From positions 1 through 47,761 of the forward strand of contig NZ_JALQCW010000047.1 of assembly GCF_023241715.1 (NCBI RefSeq): a DNA stretch of 47,761 nucleotides. The letters run 5' to 3'. The notes under the pieces were generated by a model. The model ran no database searches. It had not been told where the DNA came from and saw only the letters and a list, made by a program, of their open reading frames with translations. This stretch comes from Pseudomonas morbosilactucae. Lineage in GTDB: Bacteria > Pseudomonadota > Gammaproteobacteria > Pseudomonadales > Pseudomonadaceae. This document shows positions 15,540-25,187 of the stretch, piece by piece. The first letter of the stretch is position 1. Every line of letters begins with the position of its first letter. Made by a program: the position numbers and the translations under genes.

Positions 15540-16283
15540 ATGGCTCAGCAGGGCAGTGGTTATCAAGCTCGCTATAAACGCATTCTACTCAAGCTTAGCG
15601 GCGAGGCCCTGATGGGCTCGGAAGAGTTCGGGATCGATCCCAAGGTACTGGATCGCATGGCGCTGGAAGTCGGCCAGTTGGTCGGCATCGGCGTACAAGT
15701 GGGTCTGGTGATTGGCGGCGGCAACCTGTTCCGCGGTGCTGCCTTGAGCGCGGCCGGCATGGATCGGGTTACAGGCGACCACATGGGCATGTTGGCCACT
15801 GTGATGAACGCCCTGGCGATGCGTGATGCGCTGGAACGTGCGAATATCTCCGCCATCGTGATGTCGGCTATTTCCATGGTGGGTGTGACCGATCACTACG
15901 ATCGTCGCAAAGCCATGCGTCATCTGAACTCCAAAGAAGTTGTGATTTTCGCGGCCGGTACCGGCAACCCGTTCTTCACCACTGACTCTGCGGCCTGCTT
16001 GCGCGCAATCGAGATCGATGCCGACGTCGTGCTCAAGGCCACCAAGGTCGATGGTGTCTACACCGCAGACCCATTCAAAGACCCGCATGCCGAGAAGTTC
16101 GATCATCTGACCTACGATGAAGTACTGGATCGCAAGTTGGGGGTCATGGATCTGACGGCCATCTGCCTGTGCCGCGACCACAAGATGCCGCTGCGCGTCT
16201 TTAACATGAACAAGCCCGGCGCCCTGCTGAATATCGTGCACGGTGGCGCTGAAGGAACCCTGATCGAGGAAGGCGAACAATGA
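15540..16283 (+). CDS. pyrH: Uridylate (UMP) kinase
   Basis: A 247-residue hexameric bacterial UMP kinase of the amino-acid-kinase fold, phosphorylating UMP to UDP for RNA and envelope precursors. Motifs are KRILLKLSGEALMG (phosphate binding), GLVIGGGNLFRG, MLATVMNALAMRDAL and FAAGTGNPFFTTDSAACLRA. The ATG at 15540 follows CAGGAGAG and gives the normal length; upstream codons are not conserved-looking. The last four bases overlap frr (ATGA), so the two are translationally coupled. Confidence 0.97.
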   Translation: MAQQGSGYQARYKRILLKLSGEALMGSEEFGIDPKVLDRMALEVGQLVGIGVQVGLVIGGGNLFRGAALSAAGMDRVTGDHMGMLATVMNALAMRDALERANISAIVMSAISMVGVTDHYDRRKAMRHLNSKEVVIFAAGTGNPFFTTDSAACLRAIEIDADVVLKATKVDGVYTADPFKDPHAEKFDHLTYDEVLDRKLGVMDLTAICLCRDHKMPLRVFNMNKPGALLNIVHGGAEGTLIEEGEQ

Positions 16284-16837
16284 TCAACGAAATCAAGAAA
16301 GACGCTCAAGAGCGCATGGCAAAATCCCTGGAATCCCTGAGCCATGCCTTTGGCCAGATCCGTACAGGCAAAGCGCACCCAAGCATCCTGGGTAGCGTGA
16401 TGGTGCCTTACTACGGCGCTGACACCCCGCTGAGCGGCGTGGCCAACGTGACCGTGAAAGATTCCCGGACCCTGCAGGTCGTGGCGTTTGAGCGCAACAT
16501 GCTCGCGGCCGTCGACAAGGCGATCCAGAGCGCTGGTTTGAACCTCAACCCGACCAACCTGGGCGAGTTGCTGCTGATCTCCATGCCGGCCCTGACCGAA
16601 GAAACCCGTAAGGGCTTCACCAAGCAGGCTCGCAGTGCTGCCGAAGACGCCCGTGTTGCCGTGCGCAACATCCGTCGTGACGCTTTGAGCGAGCTGAAGA
16701 AGCTGGTCAAGGACAAGGAAATCAGCGAAGACGAAGAGCGCCGTGCTGCTGCCGACATTCAAAAGCTGACCGATAAGGCTGAAGCTGATATCGACGCAGC
16801 CACCAAGGCAAAAGAAGCGGACCTGATGGCCGTATAA
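16280..16837 (+). CDS. frr: Ribosome recycling factor
   Basis: A 185-residue tRNA-mimic that splits post-termination ribosomes with EF-G. The family start (MINEIKKDAQERMAKSLESL) and the conserved IRTGKAHPSIL, RDALSELKKLVKDKEISED and RRAAADIQKLTDKA blocks are all present. Length is exactly that of the family. It overlaps pyrH by four bases and is 16 bases from uppS. Confidence 0.97.
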   Translation: MINEIKKDAQERMAKSLESLSHAFGQIRTGKAHPSILGSVMVPYYGADTPLSGVANVTVKDSRTLQVVAFERNMLAAVDKAIQSAGLNLNPTNLGELLLISMPALTEETRKGFTKQARSAAEDARVAVRNIRRDALSELKKLVKDKEISEDEERRAAADIQKLTDKAEADIDAATKAKEADLMAV

Positions 16838-16853
16838 GGGTCGGGGCGCCTTC

Positions 16854-17609
16854 ATGGAAAAGACCAAGCAGACTGTGCCTTCCGTGGTGCCGCGCCATGT
16901 CGCGATCATCATGGATGGCAATAATCGCTGGGCCAAAAAACGCTTTATGCCGGGTGTTGCCGGGCATAAGGCGGGCGTCGATGCGGTACGTGCGGTCATT
17001 GAGGTGTGTGCCGAGGCCAAGGTCGAGGTGCTCACCCTGTTCGCGTTCTCCAGTGAAAACTGGCAGCGGCCTGCGGATGAAGTCAGTGCCTTGATGGACC
17101 TGTTCTTCAAGGCGCTGCGTCGTGAGGCCAAGCGCCTTAACGAAAACAACATCAGCCTGCGGATCATCGGTGATCGTTCGCGCTTTCATCCTGAGTTGCA
17201 GGCGGCGATGCGAGAGGCTGAGGCCATTACCGCCGGCAGCGACCGTTTCATCCTGCAGATCGCCGCCAACTACGGCGGTCAGTGGGATATCGCCCAGGCT
17301 GCGCAGCGCTTGGCGCGGGAAGTTCAGGCCGGTCACCTGCGGCCGGAGGACATTACTCCGGACCTGCTGCAGACCTGCCTGGCCACCGGCGACTTGCCCT
17401 TGCCCGACCTGTGTATCCGCACTGGCGGTGAACACCGCATCAGCAACTTCCTGCTGTGGCAGCTGGCGTACGCCGAGCTGTACTTCTCCGACCTGTTCTG
17501 GCCGGACTTCAAACACGATGCCATGCGTAATGCACTGGCCGATTATGCATCTCGCCAGCGGCGCTTCGGTAAAACGAGCGAGCAGGTCGAGGCTGGAGCC
17601 CGGGTTTAA
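16854..17609 (+). CDS. uppS: Undecaprenyl diphosphate synthase
   Basis: A 251-residue cis-prenyltransferase that extends farnesyl diphosphate to C55-PP, the lipid carrier for peptidoglycan and O-antigen. The catalytic aspartate is Asp21 in HVAIIMDGNNRWAKKR. Later motifs are LFAFSSENWQRP, NYGGQWDI and the substrate-binding region DLCIRTGGEHRISNFLLWQ. The stop TAA overlaps the cdsA start by one base (TAATG). Confidence 0.97.
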   Translation: MEKTKQTVPSVVPRHVAIIMDGNNRWAKKRFMPGVAGHKAGVDAVRAVIEVCAEAKVEVLTLFAFSSENWQRPADEVSALMDLFFKALRREAKRLNENNISLRIIGDRSRFHPELQAAMREAEAITAGSDRFILQIAANYGGQWDIAQAAQRLAREVQAGHLRPEDITPDLLQTCLATGDLPLPDLCIRTGGEHRISNFLLWQLAYAELYFSDLFWPDFKHDAMRNALADYASRQRRFGKTSEQVEAGARV

Positions 17610-18415
17610 TGCTTAAACAACGAATCATTACTGCGCTGATCCTTCTGCCGATCGCCTTGTGCGGGTTTTTCCTGCTCACCGGCTCCGGCTTCGCGCTGTT
17701 TATCGGCCTGGTGGTGACCCTGGGCGCCTGGGAATGGGCGCGCTTGGCAGGTTTCGAGGCGCAACCGGCCCGTGTGGGCTACGCGGTGCTGGTGGCGGTG
17801 CTGTTGTTCCTGATGCACTTGGTGCCCGGTGTGGCGCCTTGGGTGCTGGGGGCGGCGGTGCTGTGGTGGGCCTTGGCGACCTTTCTGGTGCTGACCTATC
17901 CACGCACCAGTGGCCACTGGGCGGGGGCGGCGGCCAAGTTGGTGATCGGTCTGCTGATCCTGTTGCCGGCCTGGCAGGGTCTGGTGTTCATCAAGCAGCA
18001 GCCGCTCGGCAACTGGTTGATCCTGGCGGTGATGGTTCTAGTGTGGGGTGCGGACATTGGCGCCTACTTTTCCGGCAAGGCCTTCGGCAAGCGCAAGCTG
18101 GCACCGCAGGTCAGTCCGGGCAAGAGCTGGGAAGGTGTCTACGGTGGCTTGCTGTTGAGCCTGCTGATTACCCTGGTGGTCGGGCTGGTGCGTGATGCCT
18201 CTGCCGGGCAGGTTGTGCTGAGCTTGCTCGGCGCCGCGTTGGTGGTGTTTATCTCGGTCGTGGGCGATTTGACCGAAAGCATGTTCAAGCGTCAGTCGGG
18301 GATCAAGGACAGCAGCAACCTGCTGCCTGGTCATGGTGGCGTGCTGGACCGCATTGACAGCCTGACGGCGGCAATTCCGGTGTTTGCCGTGCTGTTGTGG
18401 ATGGCGGCATTGTGA
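17609..18415 (+). CDS. cdsA: Phosphatidate cytidylyltransferase
   Basis: A 268-residue polytopic inner-membrane enzyme making CDP-diacylglycerol from phosphatidate and CTP, the branch point for all phospholipids. About eight hydrophobic helices fill the protein. The family signature is at the C-terminus: DLTESMFKRQSGIKDSSNLL, then PGHGGVLDRIDSL, which carries the catalytic aspartates. It overlaps uppS by one base at the start and dxr at the end. Confidence 0.96.
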   Translation: MLKQRIITALILLPIALCGFFLLTGSGFALFIGLVVTLGAWEWARLAGFEAQPARVGYAVLVAVLLFLMHLVPGVAPWVLGAAVLWWALATFLVLTYPRTSGHWAGAAAKLVIGLLILLPAWQGLVFIKQQPLGNWLILAVMVLVWGADIGAYFSGKAFGKRKLAPQVSPGKSWEGVYGGLLLSLLITLVVGLVRDASAGQVVLSLLGAALVVFISVVGDLTESMFKRQSGIKDSSNLLPGHGGVLDRIDSLTAAIPVFAVLLWMAAL

Positions 18416-19602
18416 GTCGCGTGCAACAAGTCACTGTGCTGGGGGCTACCGGCTCCATCGGCCTCAGTACCCTGGATGTGATTGCTCGGCACCCGGACCG
18501 CTATCAGGTGTTTGCCCTGACGGGGTTCAGTCGCCTGGCCGAATTGCTGGCCTTGTGTATTCGCCATGTGCCGCGTTTTGCCGTGGTACCCGAGGCGGCT
18601 GCAGCGGCTGGCTTGCAGGACGATTTGCGCGCGGCCGGTTTGGCGACCCAGGTGCTGGTGGGGGAGGAGGGGCTGTGCCAGGTGGCTTCAGCCCCTGAAG
18701 TCGACGCGGTGATGGCGGCGATCGTCGGTGCCGCGGGCCTGCGTCCGACCCTGGCCGCCGTCGAGGCGGGTAAAAAAATTCTGCTGGCCAATAAAGAAGC
18801 GCTGGTCATGTCCGGCGCCTTGTTCATGCAGGCGGTGCGCAAGAGCGGCTCGGTGCTGCTGCCCATCGACAGTGAACACAACGCGATTTTCCAATGCATG
18901 CCCTCGGATTTTTCTCGTGGTTTGAGCGCTGTGGGTGTGCGTCGTATTTTGCTGACGGCCTCGGGCGGTCCATTCCGCCAGACGCCCATGGCTGAGCTGG
19001 AGCATGTCTCGCCGGAGCAGGCGTGCGCCCATCCCAACTGGTCCATGGGGCGTAAGATCTCCGTGGACTCGGCCAGCATGATGAATAAAGGGCTGGAGTT
19101 GATCGAGGCGTGCTGGCTGTTTGATGCGCAGCCGTCGCAAGTCGAGGTGGTGATCCACCCGCAAAGCGTGATCCATTCCCTGGTGGATTACGTGGATGGC
19201 TCGGTGCTGGCGCAACTGGGTAACCCGGACATGCGTACGCCGATCGCCAATGCGCTGGCTTGGCCTGAGCGTATCGATTCGGGGGTGGCGCCCCTGGATC
19301 TGTTTGCCGTCGCCCGCCTGGACTTCCAGGCACCGGACGAGCAGCGGTTCCCGTGCCTGCGCCTGGCGCGCCAGGCGGCAGAGGCGGGCAACAGCGCGCC
19401 GGCCATGCTGAATGCGGCCAACGAGGTCGCGGTTGCCGCGTTTCTTGAACGGCGCATCCGCTATCCCGAGATCGCGAGTATCATCGACGAAGTTTTAAAC
19501 CTCGAACCCGTGGTAGCAGTCAATGAACTGGACGCGGTGTTTGCGGCGGATACCAAGGCTCGAGCCCTGGCCGAGCACTGGCTGCAGCGCAACGCTCGAT
19601 AA
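18412..19602 (+). CDS. dxr: 1-deoxy-D-xylulose 5-phosphate reductoisomerase
   Basis: A 396-residue NADPH-dependent enzyme of the MEP pathway, making 2-C-methyl-D-erythritol 4-phosphate. The NADPH site GATGSIG is at residues 11-17. KKILLANKEALVMSG, LPIDSEHNAIFQ, LTASGGPFR and ISVDSASMMNKGLELIEA (metal and substrate ligands) are intact. Start chosen at GTG 18412, overlapping the cdsA stop as GTGA and giving the typical N-terminus; another GTG five codons upstream is possible. IspD and IspF, later steps of the pathway, are elsewhere in the window. Confidence 0.95.
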   Translation: MSRVQQVTVLGATGSIGLSTLDVIARHPDRYQVFALTGFSRLAELLALCIRHVPRFAVVPEAAAAAGLQDDLRAAGLATQVLVGEEGLCQVASAPEVDAVMAAIVGAAGLRPTLAAVEAGKKILLANKEALVMSGALFMQAVRKSGSVLLPIDSEHNAIFQCMPSDFSRGLSAVGVRRILLTASGGPFRQTPMAELEHVSPEQACAHPNWSMGRKISVDSASMMNKGLELIEACWLFDAQPSQVEVVIHPQSVIHSLVDYVDGSVLAQLGNPDMRTPIANALAWPERIDSGVAPLDLFAVARLDFQAPDEQRFPCLRLARQAAEAGNSAPAMLNAANEVAVAAFLERRIRYPEIASIIDEVLNLEPVVAVNELDAVFAADTKARALAEHWLQRNAR

Positions 19603-19655
19603 GCATTGTGAGCCGCCCAGGCGGCCGGCACCGGATAGGATTGCGGAGAAAGTAG

Positions 19656-21008
19656 ATGAGCGCGCTCTATATGATTGTCGGCACCCTGGTTGCTCTGGGT
19701 GTGCTGGTCACCTTCCACGAATTCGGCCATTTTTGGGTTGCGCGTCGTTGCGGCGTCAAGGTGCTGCGCTTCTCCGTGGGCTTCGGCATGCCCTTGCTGC
19801 GCTGGCACGACAAGCGCGGTACTGAGTTCGTCATTGCCGCCATTCCCCTGGGCGGCTACGTGAAAATGCTCGACGAGCGTGAAGGCGATGTTCCTGCCGA
19901 TCAGCTCGATCAATCGTTCAATCGCAAATCCGTTCGTCAGCGCATCGCTATTGTCGCGGCGGGTCCGATTGCCAACTTTTTGCTGGCGCTGGTGTTTTTC
20001 TGGGCCCTGGCAATGCTCGGCAGCCAGCAGGTGCGTCCGGTCATTGGCGCGGTCGAGGCTGGCAGTATCGCCGCCAAGGCCGGCTTGAGTGCAGGTCAGG
20101 AGATCGTCGCCATCGATGGCGAGCCGACCTCCGGTTGGGGGGCGGTGAACCTGCAGTTGGTACGGCGCCTGGGCGAAAGCGGTGCGTTGCAGCTTTCGGT
20201 ACGCGAGCAGGGTTCTACGGTCGATTCGCCGCGAGAACTGGTGCTGGATCAGTGGCTCAAGGGGGCCGACGAGCCGGATCCGATCCGTTCCCTGGGGATT
20301 CGTCCTTGGCGTCCGTCCTTGCCGCCGGTTCTGGCTGAGCTGGATTCGAAAGGTCCGGCCCAGGCGGCCGGGCTGAAAACCGGTGATCGGCTGCTGGCCC
20401 TGGATGGCCAGGCGCTGACCGATTGGCAGCAGGTCGTGGATTGGGTGCGTGTGCGCCCGGATGCGAAAATCGTCTTGCAGGTTGAGCGCGACGGTGCTCG
20501 ACTCGACGTCCCGGTCACCCTGGCCAGTCGCGGTGAAAGCAAGGCGCCCAATGGTTATCTGGGGGCTGGTGTGAAGGCCGTCGATTGGCCGCCAGAGATG
20601 ATTCGCGAGGTCAGTTACGGCCCGCTTGCCGCCATTGGTGAAGGTGCCCGGCGTACCTGGACCATGAGCGTATTGACCCTCGAATCCCTGAAGAAAATGT
20701 TGTTCGGCGAGCTCTCGGTAAAAAACTTGAGTGGACCGATAACCATTGCTAAAGTGGCGGGCGCTTCTGCCCAGTCGGGCGTCGCAGATTTCTTGAATTT
20801 CCTTGCTTATCTGAGTATTAGCCTGGGTGTTCTGAATTTGTTGCCCATCCCGGTACTGGATGGGGGGCATTTGTTGTTCTATCTGATCGAGTGGGCGCGT
20901 GGTCGTCCCTTGTCGGATCGGGTGCAAGGTTGGGGGATACAGATTGGTATCAGCTTGGTGGTCGGGGTGATGTTGCTTGCTCTGGTCAACGATCTGGGTC
21001 GTCTGTAA
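19656..21008 (+). CDS. rseP: RseP, site-2 intramembrane metalloprotease
   Basis: A 450-residue inner-membrane protease that cleaves the anti-sigma factor of the AlgU/RpoE envelope-stress pathway after the site-1 protease. The zinc motif HEFGH is at residues 21-25 in the first membrane helix. The second conserved site, PIPVLDGGHLLFYLIEW, is near the C-terminus. Two PDZ domains lie between them, as in gammaproteobacterial RseP, around VRPVIGAVEAGSIAAKAGLS and AELDSKGPAQAAGLKTGDRL. It lies just before bamA, linking envelope stress control with outer-membrane assembly. Confidence 0.96.
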   Translation: MSALYMIVGTLVALGVLVTFHEFGHFWVARRCGVKVLRFSVGFGMPLLRWHDKRGTEFVIAAIPLGGYVKMLDEREGDVPADQLDQSFNRKSVRQRIAIVAAGPIANFLLALVFFWALAMLGSQQVRPVIGAVEAGSIAAKAGLSAGQEIVAIDGEPTSGWGAVNLQLVRRLGESGALQLSVREQGSTVDSPRELVLDQWLKGADEPDPIRSLGIRPWRPSLPPVLAELDSKGPAQAAGLKTGDRLLALDGQALTDWQQVVDWVRVRPDAKIVLQVERDGARLDVPVTLASRGESKAPNGYLGAGVKAVDWPPEMIREVSYGPLAAIGEGARRTWTMSVLTLESLKKMLFGELSVKNLSGPITIAKVAGASAQSGVADFLNFLAYLSISLGVLNLLPIPVLDGGHLLFYLIEWARGRPLSDRVQGWGIQIGISLVVGVMLLALVNDLGRL

Positions 21009-21029
21009 CGCTTCGCTGAATTGCGAATC

Positions 21030-21054
21030 TGCCGCATTTTGCGGCAGTTTGTTT
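21030..21054 (+). terminator. Weak hairpin between rseP and bamA
   Basis: CTGCCGCA (21030-21037) pairs with TGCGGCAG (21041-21048), followed by TTTGTTT. An 8-bp stem with interrupted T-run; probably a partial terminator or processing site that modulates bamA relative to upstream genes. Confidence 0.5.
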
Positions 21055-21082
21055 ATTGCCAGTTGGAATAAGAAAGGACTTC

Positions 21083-23470
21083 ATGAAACGTCTGCTGCTA
21101 ACTGCGGTTCTCACCGTATTGATGATCGCCGAAGTTCACGCCGAGTCCTTCACTATCTCCGATATTCGCGTCAACGGCCTCCAGCGGGTCTCCGCGGGTA
21201 GCGTCTTTGGTGCCTTGCCGTTGAACGTCGGTGAACAGGCGGATGACCGTCGCCTGGTGGAATCCACTCGTGCCCTGTTCAAAACCGGGTTCTTCCAAGA
21301 TATCCAGCTGGGCCGCGATGGCAACGTCCTGGTTATCACGGTAGTCGAGCGCCCGTCTGTCGCCAGTATCGAGATTGAAGGCAACAAAGCGATCTCTACT
21401 GAAGACCTGATGAAAGGCCTCAAGCAATCCGGTCTGGCTGAAGGCGAGATTTTCCAGCGCGCGACCCTTGAAGGTGTACGTAACGAGCTGCAGCGCCAGT
21501 ACGTCGCCCAGGGCCGATACTCCGCCACCGTTGAAACCGAAGTGGTGCCTCAGCCGCGCAACCGCGTAGGCCTGAAGGTCAATATCAACGAAGGCACCGT
21601 AGCGGCTATCCAGCACATCAACGTGGTGGGCAACACTGTTTTCCCTGATGAAGACCTGATCGGCCTGTTCGAACTGAAGACCACCAACTGGTTGTCGTTC
21701 TTCAAGAACGACGACAAGTATGCCCGTGAAAAACTCTCCGGTGACTTGGAGCGCCTGCGTTCCTACTACCTGGATCGTGGCTATATCAATATGGATATCG
21801 CTTCGACCCAGGTGTCGATCACGCCGGACAAGAAGCACGTCTACATCACCGTCAACGTCAACGAAGGCGAGAAGTACAGCGTTCGCGACGTCAAGCTCAG
21901 CGGCGACTTGAAAGTGCCTGAAGACCAGGTCAAGGCCCTGTTGCTGGTGGAAAAAGGCCAGGTGTTCTCGCGTAAGCTGATGACCACCACCTCCGAGCTG
22001 ATCACCCGCCGCCTGGGTAACGAGGGTTACACCTTCGCCAACGTCAACGGCGTGCCACAGCCCCATGATGAAGATCACACCGTAGACATCACTTTTGTCG
22101 TCGATCCAGGCAAGCGTGCCTACGTCAACCGCATCAACTTCCGTGGCAACACCAAGTCCGAAGACGAAGTGCTGCGTCGTGAAATGCGTCAGATGGAAGG
22201 TGGCTGGGCTTCGACCTACCTGATCGATCAGTCCAAGACCCGTCTTGAACGCCTGGGCTTCTTCAAGGAAGTCAACGTCGAAACTCCGGCTGTTCCGGGT
22301 GTCGATGACCAGGTTGACGTGAACTACGCCGTTGAAGAACAAGCTTCCGGTTCGATCACTGCCAGTGTCGGTTTCGCCCAGAGCGCGGGCCTGATCCTCG
22401 GCGGTTCGATCACTCAGAACAACTTCCTGGGTACCGGTAACAAGGTCAGCATCGGTCTGACGCGCAGTGAGTACCAGAGCCGTTACAACTTCGGCTATGT
22501 CGACCCCTACTGGACCGCCGATGGCGTGAGCCTGGGTTACAACGCGTTCTATCGCACCACTGACTACAAAGACCTCGATGTCGATGTAGCCAGCTACGCA
22601 GTAGACAGCCTGGGTGCCGGCGTCAGCGTGGGTTACCCGATCAGCGAGACGGCGCGTCTGACTTTCGGCTTGACCGCGCAACAAGACAAGATCAAGACCG
22701 GCCTGTACACCGTCGACGAAATCTTCGACTTCGTGAACAAGCAGGGCGACAGCTATCTGAACTTCAAGGCTTCGGCCGGCTGGTCTGAATCGACCTTGAA
22801 CAAAGGCGTGCTGGCCACCCGTGGTCACTCCCAGAGTCTGGTTCTGGAAACCACCACTCCGGGCAGCGACCTGTCGTTCTTCAAGCTCGACTACCGTGGT
22901 CAGGTATTCGCACCGCTGACCGACACCTACACCATGCGCTTGCACACCGAGCTGGGTTATGGCGACGGTTACGGTTCCACTGATGGCTTGCCGTTCTACG
23001 AGAACTACTATGCTGGTGGTTTCAACTCGGTGCGTGGCTTCAAGGACAGCACCTTGGGCCCACGCAGTACGCCGAGCCGTGGTGTGAGCAGAACCGGTAA
23101 CGTCGGTACTGCAGAGGATCCGGATCAAGATGCGCTGCCATTCGGCGGTAACGTAATGATTCAAGGTGGTGCCGAGTTGTTGTTCCCGCTGCCATTCGTC
23201 AAGGATCAGCGTTCGTTGCGTACTTCGCTGTTCTGGGATGTGGGTAACGTTTTCGACTCCAAGTGCGAGAAGGTGACCAACAGCAGCGGCCTGAAGTCGA
23301 ACACACAGTGCAACGATATCAGTCTCAGCAACCTCGCCAGTTCCGTCGGCGTGGGTGTGACTTGGGTCACCGCTCTGGGTCCATTGAGCTTCGCCCTGGC
23401 GATGCCGATCAAGGAACCGGATAACGCTGAAACCCAAGTGTTCCAATTCTCCCTCGGTCAGACTTTCTAA
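21083..23470 (+). CDS. bamA: BamA, outer-membrane protein assembly factor
   Basis: A 795-residue Omp85 protein, the core of the BAM complex that inserts beta-barrels in the outer membrane. The ATG at 21083 opens a signal peptide (MKRLLLTAVLTVLMIAEVHA, cleavage before ESFTI). Five POTRA repeats fill roughly residues 22-420; each shows the pattern of IRVNGLQRVS or INVVGNTVFPDEDL. The C-terminal barrel includes the VRGF motif of loop 6 (NSVRGFKDSTLGPRS) and ends in phenylalanine (FQFSLGQTF), the normal barrel-targeting residue. AGAAAGGA precedes the start. Confidence 0.97.
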   Translation: MKRLLLTAVLTVLMIAEVHAESFTISDIRVNGLQRVSAGSVFGALPLNVGEQADDRRLVESTRALFKTGFFQDIQLGRDGNVLVITVVERPSVASIEIEGNKAISTEDLMKGLKQSGLAEGEIFQRATLEGVRNELQRQYVAQGRYSATVETEVVPQPRNRVGLKVNINEGTVAAIQHINVVGNTVFPDEDLIGLFELKTTNWLSFFKNDDKYAREKLSGDLERLRSYYLDRGYINMDIASTQVSITPDKKHVYITVNVNEGEKYSVRDVKLSGDLKVPEDQVKALLLVEKGQVFSRKLMTTTSELITRRLGNEGYTFANVNGVPQPHDEDHTVDITFVVDPGKRAYVNRINFRGNTKSEDEVLRREMRQMEGGWASTYLIDQSKTRLERLGFFKEVNVETPAVPGVDDQVDVNYAVEEQASGSITASVGFAQSAGLILGGSITQNNFLGTGNKVSIGLTRSEYQSRYNFGYVDPYWTADGVSLGYNAFYRTTDYKDLDVDVASYAVDSLGAGVSVGYPISETARLTFGLTAQQDKIKTGLYTVDEIFDFVNKQGDSYLNFKASAGWSESTLNKGVLATRGHSQSLVLETTTPGSDLSFFKLDYRGQVFAPLTDTYTMRLHTELGYGDGYGSTDGLPFYENYYAGGFNSVRGFKDSTLGPRSTPSRGVSRTGNVGTAEDPDQDALPFGGNVMIQGGAELLFPLPFVKDQRSLRTSLFWDVGNVFDSKCEKVTNSSGLKSNTQCNDISLSNLASSVGVGVTWVTALGPLSFALAMPIKEPDNAETQVFQFSLGQTF

Positions 23471-23515
23471 GAGCCTGACCCAAGATAACGACAATGGATT
23501 TTGTAGGAGTGCATC

Positions 23516-24019
23516 GTGCGTAAGTTGACTCAATTGGTTCTCCTGGCGACTGTCCTGGTAGCGACCCCGGCCTTTGCCGAAATGAAAATCGCGGTCCTGA
23601 ACTATCAGATGGCCTTGCTGGAATCGGACGCTGCCAAGAAGTACGCAGTGGACGCCGAGAAGAAGTTCGGCCCGCAACTGACCAAGCTGAAAACCCTGGA
23701 AAGCAGCGCCAAGGGCATCCAGGATCGTCTGGTAGCCGGTGGCGACAAAATGCAGCAGGGCGAGCGTGAGCGCCTTGAGCTGGAGTTCAAGCAAAAGGCC
23801 CGTGACTTCCAGTTCCAGTCCAAGGAACTGAACGAAGCCAAAGCCGTTGCCGACCGCGAAATGCTCAAGCAACTGAAGCCGAAGCTGGACAGCGCGGTTG
23901 AAGAAGTGATCAAGAAAGGGGCTTTCGACCTGGTCTTCGAGCGCGGCGCTGTGATCGATGTCAAACCTCAGTACGACATCACTCGCCAAGTCATCGAGCG
24001 CATGAATCAGCTGAAGTAA
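23516..24019 (+). CDS. skp: Skp/OmpH family periplasmic chaperone
   Basis: A 167-residue periplasmic holdase for unfolded outer-membrane proteins, matching its place right after bamA. The GTG start (23516) is preceded by GGAG with 6-base spacing. The signal peptide MRKLTQLVLLATVLVATPAFA is followed by EMKIAVLNYQMALLESDAAK. The middle is long charged helix (KLKTLESSAKGIQDRLVAGG and onward), forming the jellyfish tentacles, and the C-terminus returns to a beta strand. Length is normal for the family. Confidence 0.93.
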   Translation: MRKLTQLVLLATVLVATPAFAEMKIAVLNYQMALLESDAAKKYAVDAEKKFGPQLTKLKTLESSAKGIQDRLVAGGDKMQQGERERLELEFKQKARDFQFQSKELNEAKAVADREMLKQLKPKLDSAVEEVIKKGAFDLVFERGAVIDVKPQYDITRQVIERMNQLK

Positions 24020-24022
24020 GCC

Positions 24023-25078
24023 ATGACCGCGACTATGAAACTCGGCCAGTTGGCCGAGTTCCTCGGCGCCACCCTGTGTGGCGACCCGGAGAAGAACATC
24101 ACTGGGCTAGCCACCTTGCAGGAGGCTGGCCCAGCTCAGTTGAGCTTTTTGGCAAATCCCCAATACCGCAAGTACCTGGCAGACAGTCATGCTGGCGCTG
24201 TGCTGCTTAAGGCTGCCGACGCTGAAGGTTATGCCGGTGATGCGCTGGTGGTGGCTGATCCTTACCTGTCCTACGCGCGGGTTTCCCACCTGTTCGATCC
24301 CAAGCCCAAGGCGGCGGCGGGCATCCATCCATCCGCGGTGATTGCCGACGATGCGTGGGTCGACCCGGCAGCCAGTATCGGGCCCTTTGTGGTGATCGAG
24401 AGTGGTGCGCGAGTGGCGGCAGGCGTGACTGTCGGTGCTCATTGCTTTATCGGTGCGCGCAGCGAAATCGGCGAGGGCGGTTGGCTGGCCCCGCGAGTCA
24501 CGCTGTACCACGATGTGCGTATCGGCAAGCGTGTGGTGATCCAGTCGGGCGCGGTGCTGGGGGGTGAAGGCTTCGGTTTCGCCAACCAGAAGGGCGTCTG
24601 GCAAAAGATTGCCCAGATTGGTGGCGTGACCGTCGGCGATGACGTGGAGATTGGCGTGAACACGGCCATCGACCGCGGTGCGCTGGCCGACACCATCATC
24701 GGTAACGGCGTGAAGCTGGATAACCAGATCCAGATTGCCCACAACGTGCAGGTTGGCGATCACACCGCCATGGCCGCCTGTGTGGGGATTTCCGGCAGCA
24801 CCAAGATTGGCAAGCACTGTATGCTCGCCGGTGGCGTGGGGTTGGTGGGCCACATCGATATTTGCGACAACGTTTTCTTGACCGGCATGACCATGGTCAC
24901 CCACTCGATCACCGAGCCGGGTTCCTATTCGTCCGGTACCGCCATGCAGCCTGCTGCCGAATGGCGTAAAAGTGCAGCACGTATCCGTCAGCTCGATGAC
25001 ATTGCGCGACGTTTGCGGCAACTGGAAAAGCGCGTTGGGGACGTGACCCCTGACGGCAATGCTTCATCAGAAGGCTGA
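24023..25078 (+). CDS. lpxD: LpxD, UDP-3-O-acylglucosamine N-acyltransferase
   Basis: A 351-residue lipid A enzyme adding the N-linked hydroxyacyl chain from acyl-ACP. The N-terminal uridine-binding domain begins MKLGQLAEFLGATL and includes LSFLANPQYRKYL. The rest is hexapeptide left-handed beta-helix, with the catalytic-His region IQIAHNVQVGDHTAMAACVG. A C-terminal helix (ARRLRQLEKRV) binds ACP. ATG 24023 lies 3 bases after skp; ATG 24035 is an alternative start. Confidence 0.95.
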   Translation: MTATMKLGQLAEFLGATLCGDPEKNITGLATLQEAGPAQLSFLANPQYRKYLADSHAGAVLLKAADAEGYAGDALVVADPYLSYARVSHLFDPKPKAAAGIHPSAVIADDAWVDPAASIGPFVVIESGARVAAGVTVGAHCFIGARSEIGEGGWLAPRVTLYHDVRIGKRVVIQSGAVLGGEGFGFANQKGVWQKIAQIGGVTVGDDVEIGVNTAIDRGALADTIIGNGVKLDNQIQIAHNVQVGDHTAMAACVGISGSTKIGKHCMLAGGVGLVGHIDICDNVFLTGMTMVTHSITEPGSYSSGTAMQPAAEWRKSAARIRQLDDIARRLRQLEKRVGDVTPDGNASSEG

Positions 25079-25187
25079 GACCATTTCCATATCAAGTGTG
25101 TACAGCCGCTAGCGGCCTCCTTGATTTGCTAGAGGCGTGTGCGTTCAGTCGCACACTCCCACTCTTTACTACAGGCTTCCCCCCGAA

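Noticed and set aside
21098..23989. A 963-codon open frame antisense to bamA and skp
   Set aside because: It spans two real genes on the other strand, has shadow composition and no recognisable motif.
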